This document shows positions 48,601 through 59,966 of a stretch of DNA of 64,000 bases, one piece after another (position 1 is the first letter of the stretch; every line of letters begins with the position of its first letter). The notes beneath the pieces are model-generated. The model was not told the origin of the DNA, ran no database searches, and saw only the letters and a program-made list of their open reading frames with translations. The position numbers were made by a program, and so were the translations under genes. Source of the stretch: Serinus canaria (taxonomy: Eukaryota; Chordata; Aves; Passeriformes; Fringillidae); assembly GCF_022539315.1 (NCBI RefSeq), contig NC_066338.1:372001-436000 (forward strand), written 5' to 3'.

Positions 48601-51016
48601 GTTTGAAGAGGACATGGTTTGTCTGGTAAGCTTTGCAAGTATTTGTGTCACCCAAGCACACATGTCCAATGCATTACATGGGAATATGTTAAGAAACCTG
48701 TGCAGATCAACAGAGTGATTCTCAGAGTAGGATATTTGCATGTTTCATCTTTCTTCCTGACTTCTTCAAATGAATTCTTTTTAGAAAGTAATGATTGGAA
48801 TTGTTACTCTTTTGACAGTTCTGAGTGTATTACTGACCTTTTTGGCATATGAATGCCAAAGGAGTTAATTCACTTAGTTTTTCAGATAAAGACCAAGATT
48901 TAGTGTTGCTTCAGCTGGAGGCAGAAACATTGAAATCCTCCCGCCTCCTTCTTAGTACCTAATTTCTATTACAAAATCAGGACACAATCTTGTCCCTTAA
49001 GGTCCAGTTAGCTCAGTTTATACCAACAGGGTGACATTAGCAGGGCTGACATTAGGCTGCACACAGAAGCCCTCAGTGTGCTGCTCTAGCAGAAAGTAAT
49101 TCCAAGCAGTTGGACAATGCCAGTGCTGACTTTGGATCACCAGAAGAGTAGAACGAGACAGATTTAATGGAGAGGTGTCTGCAGAAAGTGGCCTGAAGAA
49201 GACAACAGAAATCCCAGCTGTGTGTTTACAGAAATCATTTGAATGCCATTTCCAGAAAAAGATCTTCAAATCTAGCTAGCTTTTTCTGCAGATTATTTGT
49301 AAACTATATGCATGACATGGACAGTTTCACTGAGCATCTGAAATACAGCTGTGTTTAAGTGGATTGAATCAGGGTTAGGAAGCAGCAGAATAAAGCTTTT
49401 CAGGAACACCTGACATCCAAGTCCCGCAGAAATAGATCCGTATTTTATGTCCTGATGTTTTTTAAAAGAATGGGTGACCATTTAGCTACCTCACAGTTTT
49501 CATCAGAAATACAAAGAAAATTTTAAATTCACATGTTTTATAGCTTGAATATTTTAATTTGTTTATTTCCTGCTTTCCAATGCAGTTCTACAAATATGAT
49601 TAGGTAATGAGAACTCATGCTATATAAAACTATTTAATGCTATGCTTCCAAGTTAAGGCCATGTATTTCCTGGGACTGTTTCAGAAAAAAAGGCCTATCT
49701 GGATTCTCTCTTCTCCACGCTCATTATTCGATGAAACTCATTTCAATATTCTATTTTGACTTGACATGATGCAATATTATATTCAGAAATTCAAGGCTCT
49801 ACTGTTAGATTGTTTACATGGTTTTCTGGCCATTCTGACTTTGCACAACCACCACTCTTTGCAGCTATATATTTTATGCAGTAAGGCATCACAGGGATCT
49901 GAGAGAAGTTTTAATGTGAAGCAGAACTAACATGCAAACTACACATGACATACTCGACATATTTCACTTCAGAAAGTTACAGTATGCTTAAACAGGATGA
50001 AATATGAAAGAAATATCTACAAGATATTTCCAAGATGTAGACTTAAGACATTTCTACATCTTGGAAATCTATTACCTGAACTTTGAGTCAGTTGACAGGA
50101 CTCTGTCGAAAAGCAAATGTGAAGTCCAAGGAGAAGAGCAGATGGTGTATTGGGCTGGTGGACAGAAGATTGCCATGAAGGTTGATGTAAGCAAGATTGC
50201 ATCCTATAAAGATAGCATCTGCTTCTGCTGGTGGCAACATTGAGAATTTGTGCCACTGGCCTAGTTTTCTTGGGACTTTTGAGCTGTACGCTCTTGAGGG
50301 CTTGCAGATGTGAATGAATCTGTCCTTTGATCTTTTCTTTCTTTTGAATGTCTATGACCGGTTTTGGTCTTGTGTACTGTACTGTATTGTTTTATAAACA
50401 GACATCTTTCCACTGTTTGAAAGCTGTAATTGAAAGGTAGATTGCAATTATGAGCTGGCTGTCAAAAGAATTAATTGTCTGCTTTAAGCAAACTAGCAAT
50501 AGAAACATTCAATCCACTCCTGTGATACAGATTCATTTGGAATTTACAGGGTAATTTACATGAGTGGTTGTACTGCATGTGCAATAAATATGACTTGCTT
50601 GGTTTCTAATGATGATAACAGTCCTCTTTGTATTACTCTAAGAATTGAATCCACCATCATTCTTTTCCTATTATTATTATTATTGTGCTGTAAAGGAAAA
50701 AGTTTTTCACGAACCAAGGAGTAAAATGCATGCATTTAGCATCATTCTTGCAGGTAGTCCTCAATTCTAAAAAGACCTCTCAGAAGCTGCATCAAACGGG
50801 AAAGCTAGACAGATAGCAGAATGCAGAACCTGCCGTTTAGGATCGAGTACAAAATGACGCCCAAGAAATTCTTCATGGATGCTGCATAAGTACAAAGATG
50901 CCCTTATTTCAAGGTGAAAAATAGTCAATGTGAAACTTGTTCGATGAATAAAAAACTATGCTAATCAAGAGACTAGAGTACCCAATGTGCTACAAGGCTT
51001 TTTTGTACTTAACATC
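48601..51016. other. No gene recognised
   Basis: AT-rich sequence with a short (TAT)n run near 50669-50685. Short ORFs here (for example 50004-50243) show no domain. Confidence 0.5.
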
Positions 51017-51022
51017 ATTCCC
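51017..51022. repeat. Target-site duplication attccc (left)
   Basis: attccc precedes the 5' LTR and is repeated exactly after the 3' LTR at 54244-54249. Confidence 0.95.
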
Positions 51023-51410
51023 TGTCACCGACATAGTTTATGAAAAATCCTTTACTTAGGAATTTTCCTCTCCTGAGAGCTGAGAAGCCTCAGGAACGGA
51101 CTGTAAACAATTCTTATCTGCTGCTGTGGAATGCAACGGGGAGAAAGCTGTGATTGGCCCCGTCAGACTGTTTCCAATTAAGAGCCTATCACAATTCACC
51201 TGTCCAGCCTGTCTCAGGCTGAGAAGACTTCAGTTTACACATTCCTATTCTATTCTATTCTTAGCTTTGTAGTGAAATTCTTCTCTTTATTCTTTTAGTA
51301 TAGTTTTTCTATCTTATATATCATATAATAATAAACCAAGCCTTCTGATACATGGAGTCAACTGTCTTGTCTCTTCCCTCATCCTGGGACCCCCAGAAAA
51401 CCCTGTAACA
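51023..51410 (+). repeat. 5' LTR of the compact element
   Basis: Starts TGTCACCGAC and ends CCTGTAACA. A TATA-like ttatata lies at about 51315, close to AATAAA at 51330-51335, so the exact promoter is unclear. Confidence 0.93.
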
Positions 51411-51412
51411 AA

Positions 51413-51430
51413 TGGTGACCTCCGAGTGAC
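51413..51430 (+). promoter_or_regulatory. Primer-binding site of the compact element
   Basis: TGGTGACCTCCGAGTGAC, two nt after the LTR. The first eight bases fit a tRNA-Trp-type site and the rest fits only with gaps, so the tRNA identity is tentative. Confidence 0.6.
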
Positions 51431-51728
51431 AAAAGGAGCACCACCACGAAAGGTGAACACCGAGGACAGAACTGAGAGATGGTGCCTCGAGTGAAGAAAT
51501 CACCACAATTGGACCCTGAGTGAAGAAGAATTCTTCATTTGGTAAGCCCAGAGGAGCATTGCTACATTTGGGTGAACCCCGAGTGTTTAGCATTGATGGT
51601 CACCTACACCAGGGACCACAGGAGTGGCTTCTAGCCAGGAGCTGAAGAACTGACAATCCTGAAATTGGACAGAGTTCACAGCCGAGGCTGGCCACAGAGA
51701 GAACCTTTCGGAAAGTCTCCGAGACGAG

Positions 51729-53087
51729 ATGTCCGGGAGTCTTCGCGGCACAGAGCAGCCTGCTGAAGCCCAGAGGACACTGTTGCAAGGTACTGTTTAC
51801 ACTGCCCTTCCTGAAAATGCTGCCCTTCGTGTGAGGCAGATTCGGTTATGGCAGAGGGTGCCTATGGAGATGGAGGTTCCATTCTCTCCCTCAGAGGAGA
51901 AAATTATTGACCTCTGGCGAAAATGGGGTGATGAGGACAGCATTCCTATGCTAACGACACATTTCTATGAGTTTTTCCGGTGGGCAAAACACCATGGCTT
52001 TTTCTCTGATGTGCTGTATGCCTTTGACTCATATGTTTGGGAATGCATGGAATTCATTATCAGAGGTCTTGTCTACCGGGGACTCGGTTTTCCTTCGATC
52101 TACCAGCATTTCAGAACTCTCTTCCCAGTTTTGAAACGGAAAGCATTAGCATATCAGTGGATTGCAAATGCACGGGGTTTGTCTCCCTTCTCGCTGGAGC
52201 TGGAAAAAGGCAAGCCTGTCCGAATCCGCTGCCTGGAAATCTCCAGCCCCCCCGAATCGGAGCGGGGGGGTGACGCTTTGCCCGCGGCAGAAGAGAAGTT
52301 TTTTTCTTCGACCTTGGAGCAGGCGCCGACGGACCTGCCTCCCCCCCCTCAGAGGGGAGGTGGGTTGGCTCTGTCATCTGAACCGGGGCCAAGGGCCCCA
52401 CCCCTGCCCGCCCCAGAGGAGGGGCCGGTCCCTGCAGCCCCTCCCACAGGCCCGCCTCTGGCCGGGGTGGATCCATCGCTTCCAACAGAGCTTGTCGGCG
52501 GTTCCGGGACGAAAGCACCGCCCTCCGAGGCTTCGCCCGCGTTGCTAGGCGACACACTCAACAGCAGCGACGATCGACGGCAGCCCGTCCTGGAGTTGGG
52601 ACCTGCAGCCTCTCCCGCGGGCCCGCCTCCGGCGGGGGTCAGTCCCACGCCGTCCGCGCCAGTCCCTCCCGCGCCCGACCCTCCAGCAGAGCCCATACGG
52701 GCTCCGACCGCGGCGGCTGCCGCGGCACCCGCGATCAGCCGGGACCCTCCCCCGAGCTTTTCGGGCTGTCCCGAGGCTGCCCCTGCGAGGGGAGCTGGGA
52801 CGGGGGAAGGGGACTCAGGCTTGCCCCTCCGTGGGGGGGATGTGGCTAGGCAGCTGATCGCAGGCTCGGACCGCCTGCTTGCTTTTAATCTCGGTGTTTT
52901 TCGCGGGCTGACCCCGGTCTTGTTCGGGGTTTCCTGCTGGGGGTTGGAATGCCTGACTCCCCCTGCGCGCCCTTGCGGCGTGGGGGAGGGGGCTCCTGAG
53001 CCGTCTGCCTCCGGTCCCCAGCCCACAGGGGGTGGTGCCGAGGGACAGACAGAGGGAACGTCTTCTGCATTTACGATGCAGACGTAG
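51729..53087 (+). CDS. Gag-N-terminus-like protein of the compact element (452 aa)
   Basis: An uninterrupted ORF from ATG 51729 to the stop ending at 53087. Residues ~50-160 form a helical matrix-like domain (SPSEEKIIDLWRKWG; FFRWAKHHGFFSD). Residues ~175-350 are Pro/Ala/Gly-rich and likely disordered. The C-terminal ~90 residues match nothing I know. There is no capsid homology region, zinc knuckle, protease or late-domain PPxY. The spacing pattern of the N-terminal domain matches the Gag start of the provirus at 59967 (LFLWAREQGFFSD). It may help packaging or membrane targeting, or interfere with a helper particle; function is unknown. That the ORF stays open despite LTR divergence is noteworthy. 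Confidence 0.8.
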   Translation: MSGSLRGTEQPAEAQRTLLQGTVYTALPENAALRVRQIRLWQRVPMEMEVPFSPSEEKIIDLWRKWGDEDSIPMLTTHFYEFFRWAKHHGFFSDVLYAFDSYVWECMEFIIRGLVYRGLGFPSIYQHFRTLFPVLKRKALAYQWIANARGLSPFSLELEKGKPVRIRCLEISSPPESERGGDALPAAEEKFFSSTLEQAPTDLPPPPQRGGGLALSSEPGPRAPPLPAPEEGPVPAAPPTGPPLAGVDPSLPTELVGGSGTKAPPSEASPALLGDTLNSSDDRRQPVLELGPAASPAGPPPAGVSPTPSAPVPPAPDPPAEPIRAPTAAAAAAPAISRDPPPSFSGCPEAAPARGAGTGEGDSGLPLRGGDVARQLIAGSDRLLAFNLGVFRGLTPVLFGVSCWGLECLTPPARPCGVGEGAPEPSASGPQPTGGGAEGQTEGTSSAFTMQT

Positions 53088-53511
53088 GAGACACAGTGCA
53101 AAGTGAGCATCGCTCATCTGCTGTGGGGACAAAGCACCCCCAGACATGGGGTGTGGTTCCCTGGGAAAGCTTTTCTTCCCCAGCTGCTGGTCTGCGTCAG
53201 TTCAGCGGGGCTGAAGCGTTCGGTCACTCATGCTGCTAGGATATCGGCAGCTGTGTGCCGGATTGAGAGAACACAGAGCCCGCTCCGTGGGCGGGGTCTG
53301 GGCTGTTTGGCTCGGTTCCCTGGGCCAGGGCCTCCCTGCCAGCGCCTGTTGGGTTTGGGGGCTTTGCTTTCCCCGTTGGGGCCTGGGCCACCGTTCTGTG
53401 AGCCAGGTCTGGGGTCCCTGTTCCCTCCACGGGGGCCGGGGCCCCCGCAAACGGTGGCTGGTGCACCAGCCTGTTTGGGGCCTCAGTGGGCTATTGTCTG
53501 CTACTGCTCTT
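53088..53511 (+). other. GC-rich internal region, unassigned
   Basis: GC-rich sequence between the ORF and the A tract. Reading frames exist on both strands but show no recognisable domain. It could be eroded gag/pol or captured sequence. Confidence 0.4.
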
Positions 53512-53537
53512 AAAAAAAAAAAAAAAAAAAAAAAAAA
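53512..53537 (+). repeat. Internal A26 tract
   Basis: 26 consecutive A in the sense strand of the element, ~320 bp before the 3' LTR, followed by ttaaataaaaaggg. It marks a sharp change from GC-rich to AT-rich sequence. Confidence 0.95.
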
Positions 53538-53855
53538 TTAAATAAAAAGGGTTGAAAGAGCTAGCAGCTCAGAAAATTTTGCAAGCCTGTTTCAGGACCA
53601 AAAGGGACTTTTCAGCACTGTCAAAGAAGAACATCTTCAGTTTGGACTTTTTCCTAAAACTCAGCTATTTGGACTTGAAGCAATGAACTTTCCTGGGACT
53701 GTTTTTGCATTTTCTTCTATTTTAAGATTGTTTTGGTGATGTGATGGGAATTTGGTTTTTGCAGGTGAAGAGTTTCCCTGATGGTTCCACACCAGAATTT
53801 GATTGACCTTTTGATTTCATTTTCTTTATATTTTTCTAAAATTAAAAGGGTGAGA
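53538..53855 (+). other. 3' untranslated part and PPT of the compact element
   Basis: AT-rich, with no ORF. It ends aaaagggtgaga directly before the LTR, a polypurine tract. Confidence 0.7.
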
Positions 53856-54243
53856 TGTCACCGACATAGTTTATGAAAAATCCTTTACTTAGGAATTTTC
53901 CTCTCCTGAGAGCTGAGAAGCCTCAGGAACGGACTGTAAACAATTCTTATCTGCTGCTGTGGAATGCAATGGGGAGAAAGCTGTGACTGGCCCCGTCAGA
54001 CTGTTTCCAATTAAGAGCCTATCACAATTCACCTGTTCGGCCTGTCTCAGGCTGAGAAGACTTCAGTTTACACATACCTATTCTATTCTTAGCTTAGCTT
54101 TGTAGTGAAATCCTTCTCTTTATTCTTTTAGTATAGTTTTTATATCTTATATATCATATAATAATAAACCAAGCCTTCTGATGCATGGAGTCAACTGTCT
54201 TGTCTCTTCCCTCATCCTGGGACCCCAGAAAACTGCTGTAATA
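53856..54243 (+). repeat. 3' LTR of the compact element
   Basis: 388 bp, same limits as the 5' LTR, ending tgtaata (C to T in the terminal CA). Followed by the attccc duplication. Confidence 0.93.
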
Positions 54244-54249
54244 ATTCCC

Positions 54250-54960
54250 AGCATGAAAAAGTACTATTTTTATTGTAGATTGTTTAGGAGTGCACAACAG
54301 ATTGGAAAAAATGTGCTTTTGTTTTTTCTATTTATAAGAACTGTGTATCATTCTAAGAGATACTAGAAACAGGTTGTTGAAAACAATGTTGTTTTAAAGG
54401 TTAATTCTATGCCTTGGTTGCATTCTCTTCTCACTAGTTCAAGAGCTCAGACTTACCTGCATTCTAATGCTTTTTTATATTCCTGATGGCACGGCTTAGA
54501 CATCCTTGTCTCTATTACCATCATGATTTCCATATCAAGTGATGAGAATTTTTCTTCATGATTGGTGAAGTTAAGTGTCATAACATTAATGTCAATTCAA
54601 TTTGAAGGGTTTTTTCAAAAGGAATTTCTTCCTTCCTAATGAAGGAATCTCTTACTTCTTAATGAAAACCATTGGCAATAGCAAACCTACTCAGTTTTTC
54701 AGGAAGTGATATAATACACCTGTAGAGTACAAAGTTCTGCAAGTTGTTTTTTCACCAGAAGAAGAAAACCGCTGTTTTCGTCTTCTATCACCGTAGACTT
54801 TATTCAAAACCTTTTTAATCCTTTGAATTTCTATTTATAGCTAATTACTATTCTACTAAGAAATGGCTGTACTTGTAGTAGGGAAACATCAAGGTGCAGT
54901 AATATTTTATCTTGAACAAAATTTGAAAAACCCCAACAGTTAAAAATGATATCTGAAAAT
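54250..54960. other. No gene recognised
   Basis: AT-rich sequence between the compact element and segment P3. No ORF with a recognisable domain. Confidence 0.5.
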
Positions 54961-57900
54961 GACGTCTGTAAGACTGTGGCAAGAGGGTTTTTCCAGAACA
55001 ATGTGCAGTTCTTCCTAATTCTATTTTTCCCTCCAATTACTTTGTACACTAATATTTTTACGCAGTCTTCCAGCAGTGGCATGTTACTCCTGGGGTAGAG
55101 TATTGCCCTGCCAGCTTTGGAATTGACTCGAATGTAGTTGTGTTCAAATTTGCTGATGGGACAAGGGTTTTTTGCTGAACACACTTTAGCAAGCAAGAGA
55201 GCTTCTTGGTCTTCAGATGTTATGAGTCCCAGAAAAACTTGAATGAATGGTGACACGCCTCGTGTTTTGAAGAGAGATCAAAACCTTATTTCTGGGATCA
55301 CCTCCCTTTTGGTACAGAAAGCGCACAGAGGGCTTTGAAGCAGCACTTTCAACCTCTTTACATTGACTAGGAAATCTGAGACAGAGCTTGCCCCAAGGTT
55401 TCTGCAAAAATGCTCTTTTGATGCAACTGTTAACCAGACAATATCTCTGGGAAAATTTGCAGGGGCAGAAAGCAAGCCCTTCCTGGGAAATCTACTGAAA
55501 TGGTTCAGAAAGTATTCCCACTCACTGTTGCTAACCTCTGCTGTCTAGCTGTCGGATATGCTTGGGACCATGTTGAAATAATTCTAAACAATGTACTGAG
55601 GCTGCAATATTGAGTGAACATAGGTATTTTCCATATGTCTCATATGGAAAATATTTCTTTTGGTAAAAATAGTTCCACAGCAAACAAGAACAGCATGGTA
55701 GAAAAAAACCTACATCACTAGAAGGAAAATGCCCAGAATTCCTCTTTTGAAGTTACACAGAATCAATATTTTCTACATAAGTCTGTGAAACTTATGAAGA
55801 AGGAGGAGTACATTCCACCTGACTAGTGCACAAGTTCATGTTTCGAACTTACAAAAAACATACTATTCAAAGAAAAATGTTCTGTCTTGTGGAAAAGTAG
55901 CCCATTAGTAATTTTATCAAAGGTAGGATTAGATCAAGTTTTCCTACAAGACAGTAGCAGTACTATGAAAAGCCTTTTGGCATCTATTTGACTACACGAA
56001 ACTTGAGCAAGCAGAAGTGTCTTTCCCTGCTGCAAGCTGTACTTCCTATTTGCTACTGCTGCTTAAACATTGTCGAAAGAAAACTTGTCAAAATAAGACT
56101 ACTGTATACAAGCAACTGGAACTATCCATTGCATTCCCTCCAATTTGAACTAGAAAATATCAGACACACACTCTCGTTGAATATTCAAATGCATAGATGG
56201 AGTATACCATCACTAAGAAATGGGAACGCTGGACAAAGGAGCAAATGCAGATGAATTTCAGAGAAGGAAATTATTGGAGAGCTAACTGCAGTCCCTTGAC
56301 TTTACAAGAAATGATGCCCAGTAAATCCCAACCTGAAACATAAAGAACTCTGTTTTTGAAATGGGTTGCATCTATGGTCCTCTGTTCTTCCTATATGAAG
56401 AAACTGTGTTTGGAATCAATCTTCCAAGTGGTACAGCTAAAGACCTTAGATACTTCAAAATTTGGGTTTTTTTCCAGAAGCAACTGTCTCAAAACCTCTT
56501 AAAACTGACTTTTCCCCTTAAGATGCCAAATTTTAAAAGAGCACCTTGTCATTTAACAGGGTATTCCAAACATCATTTCCAAATTTAGACTGAAAGTAAC
56601 GCTCTTCCTATTTATCTTTCTTTTTTTTACAGTTGTCTGCTAACATAGGCAGCAAAGTAGAGAACAAACCACAGCTCTTTCTGGAGCATCTTGAACAAAT
56701 GCCTTTTGCTTATGTTCCAATCTTTCACTTTGCCAAAATCCCTAACGATGAAGAAAAGGTTGTGAAGGCATTACTAGTAGTATTTTATGGAAATGTATGG
56801 GTGTGATTTATCAAGTAGAATTTCTATCACATAGGTGATACTTGGCAAATAGCAAATGAAGGGGTTTCTTTCAGCTCTCAGACTGATGTTACATGTCAGT
56901 ACTTTAATAAAATGATAACAAGAAGGATATTGTTTAACAGTGAACTTAATTACAGCCCTACCCATGGACATCTGAATCTTAGGAAGAGACAGTGTCTGAT
57001 TTAAAAAAAAAAGTAAGGAATTATCACAGTTTAAAGAAGCATATGATCATGAACACTGTGCTGATGGAACACAGCCTATTCATTGGCTGAAATGAAGCGG
57101 GTAGACAGGACATAGGAAATATTGTTTTGAGGATCAAATATTTATTTTCTAAAGTGATACTTACAGATAGTGAACTCACCAACTTCGATATTGCACAGTA
57201 GATAAGGGTACCTAACTTGCTGCTTCATGTTTTCCCTTGGAATCATCATCCAAGGGGATTTTCCCCTGCCTCTGTGAAAATGTGCCTACCTTTTTCACAA
57301 TACTTTTGCAGCAGCATTGTTAAGCCTGATCAGCTGGTATGGAGGGTGAATTATCAGCAGCAAGGTGACTGGCCAGGGTCATTTGCTTCAATGGATTTTG
57401 ATCTACCGCATATTTTGAAGACCTGCTTCAGCCCTGTTTGTTAAACACAGCCTTCAAATGGTGCTAAACAATTGTTCGGGCTTTGGACCGCATGAAAAAG
57501 TACCTTCTGGTGCCTGTACTGGGCCAGATACTCTTTATTCTCTCCCTCAACTTCTCCATCACCTCTCATCTGTTTCACATGAGCTATGTTCAAGGTCCAC
57601 AGGCTACTTTTCACAGAATCTTCAGGCCTGATGCAGTAAGAATGATGAACAGAACGCAGCTGCGATGAATTTTCCAGTTTGGATAAAACCTCTTGTGCAC
57701 ACAAATCCCCCCATGCCCAGAAAAACCTTCACTAGTACTACTGTTCTACCTTAAACAGCAATTTAGTCTGAAAGAAAAGCTTTTGTCTGAGAGTATCTGA
57801 GAGATTTGCATGAAGCACAGGTATCTGACATATGCAATTTTGAATGTCATAAGAAAAAGAAAATGGCAAGGAGTTTTTAATGTTACCGGTTTTAATTTTC

Positions 57901-58030
57901 AATTCCATGCACTTTTTCAAAAAGTGTCAATCTCAAAGGCCATCAACAGGATTCAGTCATCTGTAAGTTAGTATTCATATCAAATGTGTTTCAAATCAAA
58001 AGAAGTTCAAACCTTTCCTCAAAGTCGATA

Positions 58031-58185
58031 TGCTTAGATTAAGTATTTCTGATCTAGATTAGAAGAAAGGAAGACATTTTTTTGCTCTTGGGGTGCTGGA
58101 ACGCTGGAACAGGTTGCCCAGAGAAGTTGTGTTAGTCCCATTCCTGAACGTATTCAAGGTCAGCTTGGATGGGGCTTTGAACAGC
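58031..58185 (-). mobile_element. CR1 LINE 3'-region fragment (P3 copy)
   Basis: Third copy of the fragment at 28690-28850, reverse orientation. Confidence 0.8.
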
Positions 58186-58448
58186 AACAAATGCCACCCT
58201 TGATGGTAGATAAACAAAGCTTGAATATAGAAGAAACTCAGATTGAAGTAGAGGAGCAAATTTTTTCTCAGCTCTTGGGGTAAATTCAAAGGGGTACAAA
58301 ATTGCATTTCTCTGTCATTTTCACTACTGTAACAGAAAGGTTAATGAAAACTAATCAGGAGACAACAAATTTTAAAAGAGATGAGAACTACAACACCAAA
58401 CACATGGGATGGGTTTCAACATGGGACACTCTCGGAGAGAAAATCAGT

Positions 58449-58507
58449 GTTGAAGTACAGAAGTACACTGTTGAAGTACAGAAGTACACTGTTGAAGTAC
58501 AGAAGTT
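58449..58507. repeat. 21-bp tandem repeat, ~2.8 units
   Basis: gttgaagtacagaagtacac repeats at 58449, 58470 and 58491. P1 and P2 have a single related unit, so the expansion is private to P3. Confidence 0.92.
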
Positions 58508-59554
58508 CCAAAGAAGGCGGCAAAATATCCTTCAGGACATTATTTATTGTAGTTCAGCCATTAGTTGGAACTGGTGTTTGAACCAGTGTGGATGTACCAC
58601 ACACGCGTTCCATGCACTGAAAAATTACTGCTCTCAATGAATAAGCAATGAGGATCAAAACTGATTGAAAGCGTCTTAAAAAAGTCAAGTATTTCACTGT
58701 AAATGATCTATGATGAAAATACTTATTTCACCTTAGTGAGGGACAAATAAATTCTTCCATACCATGATGGTTTAAAATTTTATAAACCAATGTTTTCTTC
58801 TGAAAAGACATCATCTAATATTTTCTTTTTTAGAAGAAAATATTCCTAGACATAGAACTAAATAATTTTAAAGGAACAAATGAAAGGAAAATATTCTGCA
58901 CACAGAATTCAATGAAAAGCTGTGTTTTAAATATGAGGTAGATATTAAACCAACTTTGTGTACCAGATATTTGAAACAGTGCACCGGCTATTTTGCCCAC
59001 AAAGAGAGGCATTTAGCATTTCAGTCTTTTCCAAGGTGTTCATGATCTGCTGTGCTGATCTCTGTGCATGCCTAGGTGTGTGCGGAATGGGGGGGCATGT
59101 GAAGGGGAGTGTCTATGTTTGCTTAACACTTAAAGTGGCAGATTCATGCCTCAGCTCCATCATTTTCTTTAGAAACTTCACAGAGAGTGGATATGAAGTT
59201 TCATATCCAAAAGATATTAATCAATTCCCAAGTCATCCATTTTACTCTACCTTGTAAATCACATGCTTTCTCTTATATTTTATCAAATATACTTTCAAGC
59301 CGCATGGAGGAATGAGAATGCGAAGAATCCCTCCAATGTCTTGCAACTTTTACGCAAAGAGATTTTCAAGAAGATCATCATTTCTCTTTTAAATACGTCT
59401 GGGACAGGCATGATGGTGGTGTCAACCTTTTGGAGTTTTTGTTGCTGGGTGAAATTGTGCGAAAGGACTGGTTTTTCCATTGACCAGTTACTGAATCAAG
59501 TGCATGAACACATTTAAAATTCAACTGGGGTTTCCTTTTTCTAGCAGACTACTT

Positions 59555-59850
59555 TGTCGCCCTGATTTTGTAAAACTTTGTAAAGCCTTCTGATGCTTAT
59601 ATTCTTTCAACAAACTTTCACACACACAATTCTGTAAATAACCTATGTTTTGCATTCTTTCATGGAGGTGGAGAGAATTGATGGACCCTTGGTCTGTCCA
59701 GTGGCATTGGAGAGGTGGCACTGTCACCCTCCAATCCACTGTCACCTTTGGAAAACTATAAATGTTGGAGTCAGAAAATAAAGGTTCTCTTTTTTTGTTC
59801 CCCTCGTGAGCAGAAGTGTCTGTGTCATCATTTCGTGCCTTATCTCAGCA
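59555..59850 (+). repeat. 5' LTR of a class II provirus running off the window
   Basis: 296 bp starting TGTCGCCCTG and ending CTCAGCA. TATA box tataaat at 59757-59763 and AATAAA at 59777-59782. It interrupts P3; the empty site is ctacttctag in P2 (44470). The predicted right duplication (ctactt) lies outside the window. Confidence 0.9.
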
Positions 59851-59852
59851 TC

Positions 59853-59870
59853 TGGTGAACCCTTTCGTGT
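59853..59870 (+). promoter_or_regulatory. Primer-binding site of the class II provirus
   Basis: TGGTGAACCCTTTCGTGT, two nt after the LTR. The primer tRNA is not identified with confidence. Confidence 0.55.
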
Positions 59871-59966
59871 GAATTTGAGACCTCGAGTGTCGCGCGGCCT
59901 TGCTGGGTGAGGTTGTATCCTTTCCCCCCCTTGCTTGCTTGGCGTTGCCTGCTGCTCTTATGAGAG

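Larger units (their letters stand above)
51023..54243 (+). mobile_element. Compact non-autonomous class II LTR element, complete
   Basis: Two 388-bp LTRs, a PBS-like site, one 452-codon ORF, an internal A26 tract, a PPT-like end, and a perfect 6-bp target duplication. Total length is 3221 bp. It has no protease, RT, integrase or Env, so it depends on enzymes supplied by another element. The LTRs differ at roughly 12-16 positions by eye, so the insertion is older than the ERVK provirus. Confidence 0.93.
54961..59554 (+). repeat. Segment P, copy 3
   Basis: Collinear with 39910-44475 in the same orientation. It keeps the uninterrupted site of the ERVK provirus at its left end (gacgtctgtaag) and is itself cut by a provirus after ctactt (59549-59554). 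Confidence 0.93.

Noticed and set aside
52111..53466. Minus-strand and alternate-frame ORFs over the 452-codon ORF
   Set aside because: GC-rich sequence opens all frames; only the plus-strand frame from 51729 has a structured N-terminal domain and suits the LTR orientation.
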